Assembly: GCF_016632335.1 (NCBI RefSeq)
Contig: NZ_JAEPBG010000032.1
Span: 1-33,393 of the forward strand
DNA length: 33,393 bases
Reading direction: 5' to 3'
DNA from: Noviherbaspirillum pedocola
GTDB lineage: Bacteria > Pseudomonadota > Gammaproteobacteria > Burkholderiales > Burkholderiaceae_D
In this document: in pieces, positions 32,109 to 33,393 of the stretch
Position numbering within the stretch: position 1 is the stretch's first letter
Layout: each line of letters opens with the position of its first letter
Notes under the pieces: model-generated
What the model saw: the letters and a program-made list of their open reading frames with translations, nothing else
Database searches by the model: none
Told to the model about the DNA's origin: nothing
Made by a program: the position numbers and the translations under genes

Positions 32109-32375
32109 GTGAAGAAGAGCAAGTTTACGGAGCAGCAAATCGCATTTGCGCTCAAGCAGGCAGAACTCGGCACCCCGGTGGAAGAAGTCTGCCGCAAGGT
32201 TGGCATCAGTGATGCGACGTTTTACAACTGGAAGAAGAAGTACGGTGGTCTGACACCATCCGAGATGCGGCGCCTGCGCCAGTTGGAAGAAGAGAACACC
32301 AAGCTCAAGAAGCTGGTAGCGGATCTGCCGCTGGATAAGGCGATGCTGCAGGACGTGCTGTCAAAAAAGCTCTGA
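32109..32375 (+). CDS. IS3-family transposase OrfA
   Basis: An 88-residue helix-turn-helix protein that binds the element ends: KKSKFTEQQIAFALKQAE, VCRKVGISDATFYNWKKKYGG, and a leucine-zipper-like tail EEENTKLKKLVADLPLDKAM. The GTG at 32109 has AGGAGG 6 nt upstream and is preferred over ATG at 32091. It is in frame 0 and ends TGA at 32373-32375, just after the slippery site that leads into OrfB. Confidence 0.9.
   Translation: MKKSKFTEQQIAFALKQAELGTPVEEVCRKVGISDATFYNWKKKYGGLTPSEMRRLRQLEEENTKLKKLVADLPLDKAMLQDVLSKKL
32363..32369 (+). other. Programmed -1 frameshift heptamer A-AAA-AAG
   Basis: The heptamer is in the correct phase (TCA AAA AAG in frame 0). A -1 slip here continues directly into the orfB frame (GCT CTG AAG), six bases before the orfA stop. 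This is the standard way IS3 elements make the OrfAB transposase. Confidence 0.85.
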
Positions 32376-33250
32376 AGCCTTCCCGCAAGCGCCGCTTGGT
32401 TGATGAACTGCGGGATCGGTATCGAGCCAGTCTGACGCAGGCCTGCGCGCTGTTTGGCATGTCGCGCTCGGTGTATGGCTATCGGTCCGTGGCACGGGAT
32501 GCCTCGGCGCTGACCATGCGCATCAAGGAGATTGCCGCCACGCGCGTGCATTATGGCTACAAGCGGGTGCATGTGATGCTGCGGCGGGAAGGCTGGCGAG
32601 ATAACCTGAAGCGGGTCTATCGGCTCTACAAGCAGGAAGGCTTGTCACTGCGTTTCAAGCGACCCAAGCGGAACAAGGCAGCTCGCTTGCGGCAGCCGAA
32701 GCAAGTGGTTACGGCGATGAACCAAATCTGGAGCATGGATTTCGTGGCGGACGCGTTGTTCGACGGGCGCCGCCTGCGAGCACTCACAGTGGTCGATAAC
32801 TACACGCGCGAGAGCCTGGCGATCGAAGTCGGCCAGAGCTTGAAAGGGGAAGACGTCGTGGCCACGCTGCGGCGCATTGGTGCCACGCGTGGACTGCCGG
32901 CCACGATCAAGGTCGATAACGGTTCCGAGTTCGTTTCCAAGGCCATGGACAAATGGGCTTATGAAAATCATGTCGAACTGGACTTCAGCCGTCCCGGCAG
33001 GCCGACGGACAACGCCAAGGTGGAAAGCTTTAATGGACGCTTCCGGCAGGAATGCCTGAATGCACATTGGTTCATGTCGCTGGACGACGCCAGGCAGAAG
33101 ATCGAGCAGTGGCGACAGCACTATAATGAGACGCGTCCCCACTCCGCGCTGCGGTGGGCCACGCCCGCAGAATTCGCCCGTCAGGCAAGGATGAAACCCT
33201 TACCTGACGGGGCAATGGAGTCGGAAATTTCTACTGACGCCCGGTACTGA
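32369..33250 (+). CDS. IS3-family transposase OrfB (DDE integrase part of OrfAB)
   Basis: This catalytic part is made by the -1 frameshift from orfA. It has an HTH_21-like region (YGYKRVHVMLRREGW) and an rve integrase core with the DDE triad: D in WSMDFV, D in KVDNGSEF, and E in NAKVESFNGRFRQECLN, 35 residues after the second Asp as expected. The frame is intact to TGA at 33248-33250, so the element looks potentially active. Independent initiation at TTG 32396 is possible but not needed. Confidence 0.9.
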   Translation, partial: ALKPSRKRRLVDELRDRYRASLTQACALFGMSRSVYGYRSVARDASALTMRIKEIAATRVHYGYKRVHVMLRREGWRDNLKRVYRLYKQEGLSLRFKRPKRNKAARLRQPKQVVTAMNQIWSMDFVADALFDGRRLRALTVVDNYTRESLAIEVGQSLKGEDVVATLRRIGATRGLPATIKVDNGSEFVSKAMDKWAYENHVELDFSRPGRPTDNAKVESFNGRFRQECLNAHWFMSLDDARQKIEQWRQHYNETRPHSALRWATPAEFARQARMKPLPDGAMESEISTDARY

Positions 33251-33266
33251 TTCCGGGGGACGGTCA

Positions 33267-33393
33267 TTTCAACCGCAGACTCCATGGCCGTCTCGGACTA
33301 ATTTGGATAGCAGGTCACCGCGGCGTAACAGTATCGCGCATAGCATTAACGGCCTTCACTAACCACATGAATCGGCTTTCTCTCCTGCGCCTC
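33267..33393. other. Right flank beyond the IS3 element
   Basis: 127 bp with no recognisable gene. An ATG at 33367 opens a frame that runs off the window after nine codons; it has no Shine-Dalgarno and cannot be judged. Confidence 0.4.

Larger units (their letters stand above)
32030..33266 (+). mobile_element. IS3-family insertion sequence, IS407-group
   Basis: About 1237 bp, the usual size for this group. Imperfect terminal inverted repeats can be aligned: left TGATCCTATCCCAGG from 32030, and right (read inward) TGACCGTCCCCCGG from 33266. The match continues over CCCxGGAAxCxGTACCG and a GTAGAA/GTAGAAA block. It carries the two transposase frames joined by a frameshift. The flanking 4-mers (CCTG left, TTTC right) differ, so no target duplication is seen with these boundaries. 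Either the ends have drifted or recombination changed one flank. Confidence 0.8.

Noticed and set aside
33367-33393. Start of a new gene at the right edge (ATG at 33367).
   Set aside because: Only nine codons are visible and there is no ribosome binding site.

Overview
The window is high-GC DNA from a Gram-negative bacterium. Two-partner secretion genes, a flagellar filament cap gene, a MipA-type outer-membrane protein and tandem-HAMP hybrid kinases point to Betaproteobacteria. Burkholderiales, perhaps Oxalobacteraceae, is my best guess; this is inferred from protein style, not from a marker gene.

Layout. (1) 1-121: the right end of an IS5-family element, inserted in and truncating an N-acyl amino acid synthase (FeeM)-like acyltransferase gene (121-558, minus). 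(2) 571-1136: gene-free, with a dense cluster of DNA dyads at 655-718. (3) 1137-12437 (minus): a two-partner secretion operon, transporter gene (tpsB) first, followed by a 3172-residue filamentous-haemagglutinin-like exoprotein (tpsA) with no recognisable C-terminal toxin and no immunity gene. (4) 12846-13472 (plus): a vapBC toxin-antitoxin operon with a perfect operator palindrome over its promoter and start codon. (5) 13515-22523: a signalling block. A 2103-residue soluble hybrid histidine kinase with eleven tandem 92-residue HAMP-type units is translationally coupled to a CheR-like protein whose S-adenosylmethionine motifs are eroded. A second hybrid kinase is transcribed divergently. (6) 22547-25264 (minus): an exported SRPBCC-fold protein and an isolated fliD. 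(7) 25523-28840: an acyl-CoA synthetase (plus), a small lipoprotein (minus) and a MipA/OmpV protein (plus). (8) 28962-31943 (plus): three genes for a flavin-dependent halogenase-like oxidoreductase, a lysophospholipid acyltransferase and a family 2 glycosyltransferase, a combination known from aryl polyene/xanthomonadin-type pigment clusters. (9) 32030-33266: a complete-looking IS3-family (IS407-group) element directly behind them, so the cluster may be cut short here.

The points most worth a second look are the kinase with its coupled degenerate CheR-like partner and higher-order repeat structure, the regular Ala/Gly/Gln/Asn-rich inserts in the exoprotein, the dyad cluster upstream of the IS-truncated acyltransferase, and the pigment-cluster-like trio bounded by an IS. 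No tRNA, rRNA or CRISPR array was seen.
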